A stretch of DNA of 28,210 bases from Caryophanales bacterium UBA7476 (GCA_002477275.1 DLOU01000013.1:544-28753); one strand, 5' to 3'; positions 1 to 8,312 are shown, counted from the first letter of the stretch. Notes: a model not told the origin generated them from the sequence alone. Translations and numbers: made by a program.

Positions 1-112
1 GATCTTCCTTATTTCGATATTTATAATAAGTTTTAGGACTTATTTCTAATACAACACACATGTTATATAGCTTATAATTATCTCTATATAGATTAATAAA
101 AGTTACTTTTTC
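1..112 (-). CDS. IS3-family transposase OrfB, N-terminal fragment (cut by window edge)
   Basis: In the -1 frame relative to orfA, the minus strand encodes REKVTFINLYRDNYKLYNMC and then VVLEISPKTYYKYRNKED. This is the recognisable start of IS3/IS150-type OrfB, where the region before the DDE core carries an 'LCxxLxISxxxYYKY' pattern. There is no separate start codon with a ribosome site, which fits production only as an OrfAB fusion through frameshifting at G-AAA-AAG (112 to 106 on the minus strand). The catalytic DDE residues are outside the window. Confidence 0.7.
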
Positions 113-393
113 TCTCGTTGTGCCTTGAGGAAGGCCTGGTATTTTTTTAGTATTTCATATCTTTCTTTCCAATCTTCTTTGGTTAAATGTGCTTGATTAT
201 TTCTGTCTTTTTTATCTTTGATTGTTAATCCTGTTTTTTTAAATTTTCTAACCATACTTTCTACAGTTTTCCAACTTATATTATATTCTTTTGCCAAAAT
301 TACATAGGAATATTTACCTGACATATATTTATTTACAATTTCGGTTCTTTCTTCATTTGTAAATGTTTTAAACTTTTGACCTTTCAATGCCAT
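103..393 (-). CDS. IS3-family transposase OrfA (helix-turn-helix)
   Basis: This small basic protein of about 96 residues provides the N-terminal DNA-binding half of an IS3-family transposase. The N-terminal part (FTNEERTEIVNKYMSGKYSY, then AKEYNISWKTVESMVRKF) is a typical helix-turn-helix, and the C-terminus is a Lys/Glu-rich helix. The ATG at 393 is preferred over a GTG at 405 because the minus strand has AAAGGAGGTG about 11 bases before the ATG, and the GTG overlaps that site. The gene ends in GAG-AAA-AAG-TAA. The reading frame of OrfB is open across this point in the -1 frame, so the fused transposase is probably made by -1 frameshifting on the A-rich run. Confidence 0.8.
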   Translation of the reverse strand: MALKGQKFKTFTNEERTEIVNKYMSGKYSYVILAKEYNISWKTVESMVRKFKKTGLTIKDKKDRNNQAHLTKEDWKERYEILKKYQAFLKAQREKK

Positions 394-514
394 AAAAAAA
401 TACACCTCCTTTCGGAAATGTATTTTATCACATTTTTCTTACACCCTCTTTTTTATTAGTGTCTACTTTAATGGGTGCATTTCATTTAATTACTTCTTTT
501 AAACTAGTCTCTTA

Positions 515-2263
515 TTACATTTTTTTTATTGGTTTTGATAGTAAATCATTATTAATATTTAATTCATCTATCATTGCTTGTAACTCGCTATTATTAGAAT
601 TATTTTTATTAATAGCTCTATTAATTCTTTTTATTGTATCATCAACATAGTAACTTTCTTTTGAATATAACTTTTTAATTTTTTCTAGTAAAGGAATAGC
701 TTTTTTATATGCTTCTAATCCTTTTTTATAATGGTAATTTCCTATTTCCTGTGCTTTTTCTTCTGAAAGTTCTTTAATATGACGATACTGTCCAAAACTT
801 TTGTGTCTAATTACATAATTAAGATCATCTCTAGCATCTAATCTACGGAGTATATAGTAATTAATATTAGTAATTAAGTGACTTATTTTATCATCACTTA
901 ATTTGTTTCTATCTAAATATTTTGACATTGAAGTTACTCCATTTGTAAGAAAAAAATTATCTAGAACCATCATACAGTTCTCATTAGTATATAAATCATT
1001 ATTTAATAAAAAATCTAATTTAAATTGTCCATTTTCACTAAAAATTTCTCTTAACATAGGATATTCTTCAATATATTTTGGGTTTTTTATTAATATAGAT
1101 GATAAGTTATTCATATCATATTCCTCATATGAATAATAATTATCTTTGGAATCTTTCTTTGAGGAGAATAATCTTCTAAGCTTACTTGTAATCGAATTTA
1201 CATAGCAATTTCGATTAAGCGTTTCTTTATCAGGTCCACTATAAAAAATAGAATAGAAATTTCTACACTCATCCCATCCTTGTTTATTTGCCTCTATTTC
1301 AATTATATCAGAGTTATGATTATAAGAATAGTCATTAAGATCTTTAGTTAATATACTATGAAAAATATATCCAAGTCCACTATCGTTTAGTACAGTTGAT
1401 TTGGCATTAATCATTTGTAAGCTATGAGTAATTTCATGAAAAGCAACAATCATAAAAAAGGTTATATCATTTCCCGATACTAATCTTTCTTTATTTGAAT
1501 CTTCAATTGATTTTAAATTAACATTCTGAAAATAATTCTTATTAAAAACAACAACTGGTCCACAACTAAATCCAGGGCCATTTAATTCTCTTCCTTGATA
1601 AGTATCACATAAAGTATATCTAGTATTAGAAACAAGATTATTGCTATAGTAAAATGGTAAGTAAGATAAAACTGCATCTTGAATTCTACAAGAAAACTTT
1701 AAATCGGTATTTTTCATCTGTCCAAATACATATTTTAAAAATATTTTATTTTCTTCTAGATTTTTATTTCTACTTTTTGCAATAAATTCAGCTGCAAAAT
1801 CAACTTCTTGTTGTGTGATAGTATAATTTCTTTCCATTTTTTCAAAGATATTTTTTAAGATTGCATTATTCTTTTGAAAATTATAATCCATATTTAATGA
1901 TTGTTTACGATCTTTAAGATATTTGTCAATAATTAAATTTCTATATTTTTCATTTTTTAGTACTACATTGGTATTAACCTCTATACTATTTTCTCTATAT
2001 ATTCTAGCAATAAATTCAGCATAATTACGCATTTCTACTGTATTAATAAAAGAAGGATTTTCTTGAAGTTGTTTTAAAATATAGTGGTCTAAGGATTCTT
2101 TAAATATTATATCTTCTCCATCTATCTTGCAATTTCCATCATACTTATTGGTATATTTATTAATTAAAGGTATTAATAAATTAAGTACATTATTATCTTG
2201 GAGTATATTTTTATATTTATCTTCTGAAAAACAAGCAATATACTCTTCATTATATTCTTTCAT
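515..2263 (-). CDS. Large zincin-like protein with HEXXH motif, unknown family
   Basis: This is a 582-residue protein of no family I can name. Its one clear signature is FHEITHSLQ at residues 275-283, an HEXXH zinc-protease motif (His276, Glu277, His280). About 40 residues later comes EIEANKQGWDEC (322-333), whose Glu in a helix could be the third zinc ligand of a gluzincin-type site. The rest is helical and charged, with Cys residues scattered and no signal peptide or membrane segment at the start (MKEYNEEYIACF), so a cytoplasmic protein or an effector is likely. The start has AGGAG at good distance. A separate upstream promoter reads leftward. It could be a metallopeptidase toxin or effector, but an inactive fold is not excluded. 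Confidence 0.6.
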   Translation of the reverse strand: MKEYNEEYIACFSEDKYKNILQDNNVLNLLIPLINKYTNKYDGNCKIDGEDIIFKESLDHYILKQLQENPSFINTVEMRNYAEFIARIYRENSIEVNTNVVLKNEKYRNLIIDKYLKDRKQSLNMDYNFQKNNAILKNIFEKMERNYTITQQEVDFAAEFIAKSRNKNLEENKIFLKYVFGQMKNTDLKFSCRIQDAVLSYLPFYYSNNLVSNTRYTLCDTYQGRELNGPGFSCGPVVVFNKNYFQNVNLKSIEDSNKERLVSGNDITFFMIVAFHEITHSLQMINAKSTVLNDSGLGYIFHSILTKDLNDYSYNHNSDIIEIEANKQGWDECRNFYSIFYSGPDKETLNRNCYVNSITSKLRRLFSSKKDSKDNYYSYEEYDMNNLSSILIKNPKYIEEYPMLREIFSENGQFKLDFLLNNDLYTNENCMMVLDNFFLTNGVTSMSKYLDRNKLSDDKISHLITNINYYILRRLDARDDLNYVIRHKSFGQYRHIKELSEEKAQEIGNYHYKKGLEAYKKAIPLLEKIKKLYSKESYYVDDTIKRINRAINKNNSNNSELQAMIDELNINNDLLSKPIKKM

Positions 2264-2297
2264 ATCATTCTCCTAACTATTATATATACTCATATTT

Positions 2298-2326
2298 ATT
2301 ATAGAATATGTGATATAAAAAGTAAA
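2298..2326 (-). promoter_or_regulatory. Sigma-A-type promoter for the HEXXH gene
   Basis: On the minus strand, TTTACT (2326-2321) and TATAAT (2303-2298) are separated by 17 bases, and the start codon at 2263 follows about 35 bases after the -10. This is a good match to a housekeeping promoter. Confidence 0.5.
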
Positions 2327-2484
2327 GTTTGCAGTAATGATAAAAAGTTCTAATAAATATAAAGTAAAAAACAACCGAAATAAAAATACCTAAGTCCTCG
2401 ATGAAATTGTTATGATGACAATAGAATTAAATTATTTTTTTGTAATCAATATATTGAAAAGATATTTTATCTTTTTTTCTTTTG

Positions 2485-2493
2485 TGATATAAT
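2485..2493 (+). promoter_or_regulatory. Extended -10 promoter (TGATATAAT)
   Basis: TGATATAAT matches an extended -10 element and lies 27 bases before the ATG at 2521. No clear -35 is seen at 16-18 bases, which is tolerated with an extended -10. The 257-bp gap between the two divergent genes otherwise shows only AT-rich DNA. Confidence 0.45.
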
Positions 2494-2520
2494 ATTCAAA
2501 CGACTGGGGTGATTATCTAA

Positions 2521-3069
2521 ATGAAAATAGTTATAAACTATGATTTATTTGATGCAATACTTAATTCAAGAGAAAAGATGGGAACTTTCAAAATAATAAG
2601 AAACAATAAAGAAAGATTAGGAATGTATATCCCATTTTGGCTTGCAATGAATTTATATATTAATAAGAACGTAGAAACTGCATTTCTTTTGTTACCAATT
2701 CAAGTAGGTATTTATGTAGGAATGGATATGATAGCATCGGCCGCAATTGGAAAAGATATTTATAAAGATAAATCAGAAAGAAAATTAAAAGAATTAATTC
2801 CACAACTACAAGATTTAAATATATCAACTGATTTAGAATTATTATCTCAATCAGAATTATATGAGAAAAAAAGAAGAATTGAATTAAATGAAAAGAAACT
2901 ACCTCAAATAGTTCAAGAAAAATATATTTTAGTAAAAGAACATGGTTTTAATGGAAATATAAAAGAGACATCTATAAAGCAAGAACACATAATAGGAACA
3001 AATGATTATGTAATATCTTTAGGTTCACCAAAAAAGGCCTACAACCTTGTCTTAGCGGGAGCTTATTAA
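2521..3069 (+). CDS. Unknown protein with a short hydrophobic segment, 182 aa
   Basis: I do not recognise this protein. Residues about 33-62 (YIPFWLAMNLYI... AFLLLPIQVGIYVGMDMIAS) are hydrophobic and could form one or two membrane passes. The following part (80-150) is charged and helical, and the C-terminus (IIGTNDYVISLGSPKKAYNLVLAGAY) looks structured. The start ATG follows GGGGTGAT at an acceptable distance. The gene has its own promoter upstream and a strong intrinsic terminator 22 bp downstream, so it is a single-gene unit and probably not part of the vWA/MoxR operon. Confidence 0.6.
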   Translation: MKIVINYDLFDAILNSREKMGTFKIIRNNKERLGMYIPFWLAMNLYINKNVETAFLLLPIQVGIYVGMDMIASAAIGKDIYKDKSERKLKELIPQLQDLNISTDLELLSQSELYEKKRRIELNEKKLPQIVQEKYILVKEHGFNGNIKETSIKQEHIIGTNDYVISLGSPKKAYNLVLAGAY

Positions 3070-3090
3070 AAAAATAATAGAATAAGAAAA

Positions 3091-3118
3091 AGAAATCATA
3101 AAATGGTTTCTTTTTTTT
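3091..3118 (+). terminator. Rho-independent terminator after the 182-aa gene
   Basis: AGAAATCAT and ATGGTTTCT form a 9-bp stem (one G-T pair) with a 3-base loop, followed directly by a run of T from 3112. It separates the upstream gene from the vWA operon. Confidence 0.8.
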
Positions 3119-3140
3119 GTATGTAAATACAATAAATTAA

Positions 3141-3169
3141 TTGAAATTTAAGAACTTTTATAGTAGAAT
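3141..3169 (+). promoter_or_regulatory. Promoter of the vWA-MoxR operon
   Basis: TTGAAA (3141-3146), a 17-bp spacer, then TAGAAT (3164-3169). This is the best sigma-A-type match upstream of the AAAAGGAG site and the ATG at 3221. It leaves a leader of about 45 bases with no obvious structure. Confidence 0.55.
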
Positions 3170-3220
3170 AAAAAACTAGTTATGGGGTAATGTGAAATAT
3201 TCTTTAAAAGGAGAACTAAT

Positions 3221-5396
3221 ATGAGATTTTGGAAGTTTATTGTTAATGATAAAGATGAAAAAGATCTTCAAGAACAAACACAAAAATTATTATCATTAGA
3301 TAGTTCAAATAATAATAAACAAAAAAATCAAAATGAAGAAAGCTCCAAACAAAGTACCGATGAAAGCGATAAGAATAATCAAACAAATAATAGTAAAAAT
3401 GAGACAATTATAGATAATGATAAGCCAAGAGATGATAAAGAGTATAATGAAGAAACTGATCATACCAAAAGAGAAAAAAATTCTGAAGAAGATAGTAAAA
3501 ATAATGAATCAAGTTCACAAAAAGACTCAAGCAGAAAAGAACATAGTGAAGAAAGTAGAGATACAGAATCTGAACAGGATGACGAAGGAGAATCAGAATC
3601 AGAAAATAAAAATGGGTCAAGTACAGCTCAAGAGAAAAACTCAAAAAAACAAATTGAAGAAAGTAAAGATACAGAATCTGAACAAGCAACAGAAGGAACT
3701 CAAACAGAATCAAAAACAGAAGCAAGTACACAAGAAGAATCAAGTTCCAAAAAACAAAGTGAAGAAAGTAAAGATACAGAATCAAAACAAGCAACTGAAG
3801 GAAGCTCAAACAAAATCACAAACAGAACCAAGTACAAAAGAAGAATCAAGTTCAAAAAAACAAAGTGAAGAAAGTGGAGACGTAGAGCCTAAACAAACTG
3901 ATGATAAAACTGAATCTGAATCAAAAAAAGAAATAGAATCAAGTAAGGATGAAGAGAGAGACTCCAAAAAGCAAAGTGGGGAAAGTGGAGATAAAGGCTC
4001 AAAACAAAAAGGTGGCAAAACTGGTCCAAAAGCAAAGAAAAAGATAGAATCAAGTGTAAATGAACAACAAAGTGAAGAAGAAAAAAGTGATGAAGAAATT
4101 AAAGTTAAAGATAATACTTCAAACAAGAGTAATATAGAAAAATCTTCAGAGAGAAAAATTGAAGATAAAGACTCGGATGAGAAAAAAGATAATAAACAGA
4201 ATCAAAAAGATACATCTGATAATTCGGAAAATAATTCAAATGATCAAAATGATGGAAAAGAAAAAAATACAAATGAAAATGATCAAAATAATGATGATAG
4301 TAAAGAAGAAGATTTGAATTCACCTGATTTAGAAATACAAAATGGTAAAAACGAACAACAAGATAAAAGAGAGTTAACAAAAGATCAAAAAGAAAAATTA
4401 AGAAAATTAAGAGCCAAACTTAAAGAATATGATGATAAGAAAAGAAAATTAGAAAAAAGTATAAGATATAAAGTTACGAAGAAAAAACTACATAATAGTG
4501 AAGAAAAAGAAAAAGAGTTAGAAGAAAGAGATTATAAAACTAGTGATAAAACAAATCAATTTTTAAAAGAATTAGAAAATTTACCCGATTTTAATGAAAA
4601 AAATCGTGGAGATGGATATAGTATTGATGCTGACGGATATACAGATGTCCCTGATAGTATAATAAGGACCTTAATTACAAAGTTTTTAAACCAAAGGTTT
4701 TGTAAAAAAAATACAGATTTAAATGTTAGATCTAATTCATTAGAAAAAAGTAAAGGATTTCATAAATGGGAAGTTGGAGATGTTATAGTTCATTTAAAAA
4801 CACATCAGATTACAAAAGTATTTGATGATAAGTATGGATATCAATATGCTGAAGGAAAAAGTGAAAATGTACCATTATCATTCTATTTTGATATGTCAGG
4901 AAGTATGAGTTCATACTCTAATCAATTAGCTGTAATTGCAATAGAATTATTAAAGAAAGATGTAAAAGTATTAATTGGCTTTAATGAAGTAGTAAACGTT
5001 CAAATAGACAAATTAAAGAAAAATATAAATGTAGAAGAATTAGCAGAATTACTAGAAAATGCTGGCGATTCATTAAAAAATGATTCAATCGCAATTTATA
5101 AAAGTATAGATGAAAGAATAGATAAATACTTAATATCAAAAAAAGCGGAAAAGTGTGTAGTGTTTACAGATTTTGATCCGAAAGATGAGGTGTGTAGATT
5201 ATCACATGAAGCAGAAGTATATTGGTTTTGTTTTAAAACGAATTTCACAGAACAAGATTTAATAGACTATAACGGATTTATTTATCCAGTACAAAATATA
5301 TTTGATATAGCAGATGGACTTATAAAGGTAAATAGTAAAAGATTTGAAACACTTTGTTATAGTGACAATCCAAAAGCATTAAGGAGGAAAAAATGA
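3221..5396 (+). pseudogene. CoxE/ViaA-like vWA-domain protein with Ser/Glu/Lys-rich repeats, frameshifted
   Basis: This looks like one gene broken by a single inserted base. The first reading frame (3221-3868) starts with AAAAGGAG plus ATG and encodes a Ser/Glu/Lys/Gln-rich low-complexity region. The same repeat motif (EESSSKKQSEES) continues in the next frame, which runs to 5396. Comparing two 105-bp repeat copies, GGAACTC at 3695 corresponds to GGAAGCTC at 3800, so the extra base is the G at 3804. Removing it gives a protein of about 724 residues. The C-terminal third is a vWA domain with the MIDAS motif DMSGSMS (nt 4890-4910) and a later VFTDFD strand (about 5158). The stop overlaps the MoxR start by four bases (ATGA). 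vWA proteins of this type act with MoxR ATPases in remodelling complexes. As written, only the 215-residue repeat part would be made from the first start. Confidence 0.8.
3531..3960 (+). repeat. In-gene tandem repeats of about 105 bp
   Basis: Roughly four degenerate copies of a 35-codon unit are present, with the translated core SKKQSEESKDTESEQATEG followed by TQTESKTEASTQEESS. The two best copies are exactly 105 bp apart before the inserted base (landmark GGAA at 3695 and 3800). The repeats encode a disordered, highly charged linker of the vWA protein. Such tracts expand, contract and misassemble easily. Confidence 0.75.
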
Positions 5397-7177
5397 TAAC
5401 AGTAAAAGAGTTAAAAAAAGAACTTGAAAATTTAGGATATTTATCAACAGATGAGATAATATATGATGCATTTAATGCTTTATATATGTTTGAAAATGAC
5501 AAAGTTGATGTAGGACAGGATATTTATGCAATATGTTTAGAAGGTCCACCAGGTGCTGGTAAAACAGAATTTGCAGAAGTATATACAAAACTTGCTAATA
5601 AATTATTTAATAATGTAAAAATGATATCTTATCAATGTGATGCAACTACAGGTAAAACAGAACTATTTGAAGATATTAATATTAGTGCAGCAATTAGAAA
5701 TGATGCTGATAATGTCAATATACCAGGTAAGTTAATAGAAGCAATTAATGAAGTAAATAAAGGAAATAGAGTAGTTTTATTTATAGATGAGTATGATAAA
5801 GCAAGAGAAGAAACAGATGCATTCATGCTTCAATTTTTACAATCAGGAAAAATTAATTCAAATCAACATGGTGATTTAGCTGTAAAAGATGAATATAAAT
5901 CAAATCTTCAAGTTATTCTTTGTAAAAATGATATGAGAGAAGAGTTATCAGGACCTCTATCTCGTCGTATTAGAATATTAAGACTTGATTATATGACTCC
6001 TGAAATGTTTTATACAATAGCAAAAAGAGTATTAATAGAAAAAAGAAAAGAAAATCCTGTTGATAATGGTTTATTAAATTTAGTCAGTTTAATGTATAAA
6101 ACTGCTTATGAATCAAAAGATTTATTTGATAGACTTCCATCATGTTCAGAAATGTTAAGAGCAATATCAGATGCAGATAGACTTACTAGAATAGCAAATG
6201 CTCCACAAAGCATAATTTATAATACAATAGTAAAAAACATGTTTAAATCTATAGATGATATTAAAACATTTGAATCAGGTCTTTCACAAACGGAAGAAGG
6301 AAGAAAAGTAGAAAATTTAATAAAACGAATGAAGATAGATAACACTGATTCAAGTGAAATAGAATTAAATACTTTAATTTCTATGGAATTATTTACAGAT
6401 GAAAGTAATAAATTGGCAGTAAAAACTAAAGAAATGGAAGATTTGATTCAAGAATATAAAAAAAGATTTACTAATTTAGAAGCACAGAAACAATTAGAAA
6501 TTGAACAAACAAAAAGACAAATTTTACTTGAAAATGGAATGCTAGTTTCAACAACAGAAATACCCAATTTAATTAGAAATTTTAATGATGAAACTGCAAA
6601 TATAAAAAGAGGGTATAACATTCTAGAAGAATCAAATGGAGAATGGACAGATGTTGCCGAAATAACACTTCCCAAATTATTACATCAAAACTTTATAGAC
6701 CAATTAATCAAATATGCGAGTCAAATGGACATAGTAATTTATGAAAATGGAATTCTCTTAAAAGATATTGATGGACAAAAATTGATTATTGTTGCTGATA
6801 AGGATAGTAAAAATAATTTAAGATATAGATTTATGTCAAATTATCCAGTTGTGCCTTCAACATACCTAGCGTATATTTCAACATTTATGGATTTAGGTCT
6901 AAAAGTATATAACAATGAAAAGAAAAATAAAGGTATTGAAGATAATGAAGATGATTATAAATATTCAATTAATTCACTAATTTACAATGATACAGATTTA
7001 AATTGTACAGCAGTAGGTGAAAACATATATAACTTTTGTATAGATGGTAATTATAAAGATGATAAGAACAAAATAGATGAATTAATACAAACACTAAAAT
7101 GTGATAATCCATCAAAGGCTTTAACAGCATCAAACATAATAATGAAAAAACTCAAGAAGATGAAAAGGAAAAAATAA
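5393..7177 (+). CDS. MoxR-family AAA+ ATPase (partner of the vWA protein)
   Basis: This 594-residue AAA+ protein is predicted to remodel or activate a partner complex using ATP, in the manner of MoxR/RavA proteins that pair with vWA proteins. Walker A is GPPGAGKT (51-58) and Walker B is VVLFIDEYD (127-135). Sensor 1 is in ILCKND (about 175-180), and an arginine-finger-like PLSRRIR follows at 188-194. The AAA+ core ends near residue 290. The C-terminal half (about 300-594) has a coiled-coil stretch (EYKKRFTNLEAQKQLEIEQTK, split around 405-425) and a domain I do not recognise, which makes it longer than a typical MoxR of 300-350 residues. The ATG overlaps the vWA stop and follows AAGGAGG, so the two are translationally coupled. 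Confidence 0.85.
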   Translation: MITVKELKKELENLGYLSTDEIIYDAFNALYMFENDKVDVGQDIYAICLEGPPGAGKTEFAEVYTKLANKLFNNVKMISYQCDATTGKTELFEDINISAAIRNDADNVNIPGKLIEAINEVNKGNRVVLFIDEYDKAREETDAFMLQFLQSGKINSNQHGDLAVKDEYKSNLQVILCKNDMREELSGPLSRRIRILRLDYMTPEMFYTIAKRVLIEKRKENPVDNGLLNLVSLMYKTAYESKDLFDRLPSCSEMLRAISDADRLTRIANAPQSIIYNTIVKNMFKSIDDIKTFESGLSQTEEGRKVENLIKRMKIDNTDSSEIELNTLISMELFTDESNKLAVKTKEMEDLIQEYKKRFTNLEAQKQLEIEQTKRQILLENGMLVSTTEIPNLIRNFNDETANIKRGYNILEESNGEWTDVAEITLPKLLHQNFIDQLIKYASQMDIVIYENGILLKDIDGQKLIIVADKDSKNNLRYRFMSNYPVVPSTYLAYISTFMDLGLKVYNNEKKNKGIEDNEDDYKYSINSLIYNDTDLNCTAVGENIYNFCIDGNYKDDKNKIDELIQTLKCDNPSKALTASNIIMKKLKKMKRKK

Positions 7178-7210
7178 AGAAATAGAAACTAAGTAAAGGA
7201 GGAATATTAA

Positions 7211-8005
7211 ATGTTACTTCCAGGTATCCCAGTAAAAAAAGTTTATAAAGTGTCAAAAAAAGAAGAAAAACTTATTGATAGATTAATCGAATTAAAACTT
7301 ACAAACAACGAGGAAGAAGCAATTAGAAAAATATCAAATAATAAAAGAAGGATTAAATCACATATTCTTCAATTCGGATTAGATCAAGAAGAAATAGATA
7401 AGTTTAGGAGTAATATAAGAATACCATATACAAAAAAATATAGTGCACAGCTTTTAAAAAAAATAACAGAGATAATAGGTAACCCAGATTATTTTGATGG
7501 CTATTGCTCAAATGGCCATGATTATGATTATAGAGTATTTTCTAAAGTCGAGAAACTAATAAAAAAAGGAGCAGATGTTTCAGGAAAATCAGGAATAGAT
7601 TTATTAAATTTTTGTATTAAGAATCAGTATAATAACACAGCAGTCCTTTTAATAAAAGGAGGTGTAAATATAGAATCAGATGATGAAACTATGAGCTCAA
7701 GTTTAAAAACTAGTATTGAAAACAATAATACTACTTCTTTAATACTCTTAATAGGACTAGGAATTAACTTAAATAAAAAAGATGAAAATAATAAAAGTGT
7801 AATAGAACTAGCAGAAGAATATTGTGATAGTGATTTTTGTGAAATTCTTTATTTGAACGGAGCATTAAAAGAAAAAATAAATGTAACACAAACAAAAAAG
7901 GAAGAAGAAAAGAATATAGATAATCAAATAGGTTTGTTATTTGAAGAAGCAATAAATAGAATGAATGAAATAAATAGTGCACCAAAAACTAAAGTGTTAA
8001 AGTAG
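7211..8005 (+). CDS. Ankyrin-repeat-like protein with the locus-specific C-terminal tail
   Basis: This 264-residue protein follows the ATPase after 33 bp, with AAAGGAGGA before the ATG. Residues about 115-220 contain ankyrin-like units (VEKLIKKGADVSGKSGIDLL, TAVLLIKGGVNIESDD, LILLIGLGINLNKKDENNKS, CEILYLNGA), suggesting a protein-binding surface. The N-terminal 100 residues are helical and of unknown type. The last 22 residues, EEAINRMNEIN-SAPKTKVLK, are nearly identical to the end of the otherwise unrelated lectin-like protein whose fragments lie at 8016 and 26417. A shared tail on different folds implies a common docking or sorting role within this locus, perhaps to the MoxR-vWA machinery. 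That role is inference; the identity is visible. Confidence 0.7.
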   Translation: MLLPGIPVKKVYKVSKKEEKLIDRLIELKLTNNEEEAIRKISNNKRRIKSHILQFGLDQEEIDKFRSNIRIPYTKKYSAQLLKKITEIIGNPDYFDGYCSNGHDYDYRVFSKVEKLIKKGADVSGKSGIDLLNFCIKNQYNNTAVLLIKGGVNIESDDETMSSSLKTSIENNNTTSLILLIGLGINLNKKDENNKSVIELAEEYCDSDFCEILYLNGALKEKINVTQTKKEEEKNIDNQIGLLFEEAINRMNEINSAPKTKVLK

Positions 8006-8026
8006 AGGTGATTGCATGTTAGATTT
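7945..8026 (+). repeat. Gene-boundary repeat, copy 1
   Basis: The DNA coding for the shared tail, the intergenic ribosome site (AGAGGTGATTGCATG) and the first codons of the next gene is closely similar to 26999-27082 (AGAAGCAATAAATAGAATGA in both, then CCAAAAACTAA and ATGTTAGATTT). A decayed third copy lies at 28066-28136. These repeats mark the edges of gene cassettes. Confidence 0.7.
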
Positions 8027-8306
8027 AACATTGTTATCAGAAGAACAAATATTTGGAGATAATAGACTTGTAATATTTGAAAAATATGGAACAAAATGTG
8101 CCATAACAGATTTTGCTATTCTTTTAGGAGGTTCCGTATCATCAGATTATCATACAGATGATGGTTCTAAAAAAGATAGAACTGGATGGTGGTGGACAAA
8201 AACAAAGTATAAAACAAAATATGAAGATTACGTGCGCGCCGTTAGCAGAAGTGGTGATATAAGTTGGGGCAATGCTGATGCACGAATTGGTGGAGTTCCT
8301 CGATAA
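8016..8306 (+). pseudogene. 5' part of a DUF6273/C-type-lectin-like gene split by the element
   Basis: The first 94 codons (to about 8296) belong to a host gene whose remainder is at 26417-27059. The last codons before the stop (PR) come from the inserted element. The protein begins MLDLTLLSEEQIFGDNRL, like the intact neighbour at 27072. It carries ITDFAILLGG and GWWWTKT, and (rejoined) GGVRPALPYSSI. The WWW-T/R-T...GVRPAL pattern is typical of DUF6273-type domains, which I expect to have a C-type-lectin/FGE-like fold. The rejoined frame is exactly open and gives 307 residues against 306 in the neighbour. The product as it stands lacks the C-terminal domain and tail. Confidence 0.8.
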
Positions 8307-8312
8307 AATAAA
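8283..8312 (+). other. attL
   Basis: Host sequence up to GGTGGAGT, then element sequence TCCTCGATAAAATAAA. The crossover is predicted at the GT of AGTTC (8295-8296). The host part encodes the GG(V) of the conserved GGVRPAL motif. Confidence 0.75.

Larger units (their letters stand above)
1..479 (-). mobile_element. IS3-family insertion sequence, one terminus (other end outside window)
   Basis: A leftward IS3-type arrangement is present: a short HTH protein (orfA) followed in the -1 frame by the start of the integrase-type transposase (orfB). The promoter-proximal end of the element is likely at 479, where the minus strand reads TGCACCCATTAAAGTAGACA. This has the 5'-TG terminus and the general look of IS3-family inverted repeats. 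The matching repeat and any target duplication lie outside the window, so the end is inferred from the motif and from the gene layout. The IS lies 35 bp beyond the stop codon of the HEXXH gene and does not visibly interrupt it. Confidence 0.75.

Noticed and set aside
3417..3803. Start of the long 659-codon frame as a real N-terminus
   Set aside because: Its first 129 codons are the out-of-frame (Lys/Gln/Asn-rich) reading of the repeat region of the frame starting at 3221, which alone has a ribosome site. The true protein joins the two frames near 3804.
3531..3960. CRISPR-like array
   Set aside because: The 105-bp repeats are contiguous, coding and degenerate, with no spacers.
3408..4380. Minus-strand ORFs within the vWA gene
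   Set aside because: They are antisense of the low-complexity coding repeats, rich in Leu/Phe/Tyr by composition, without ribosome sites.
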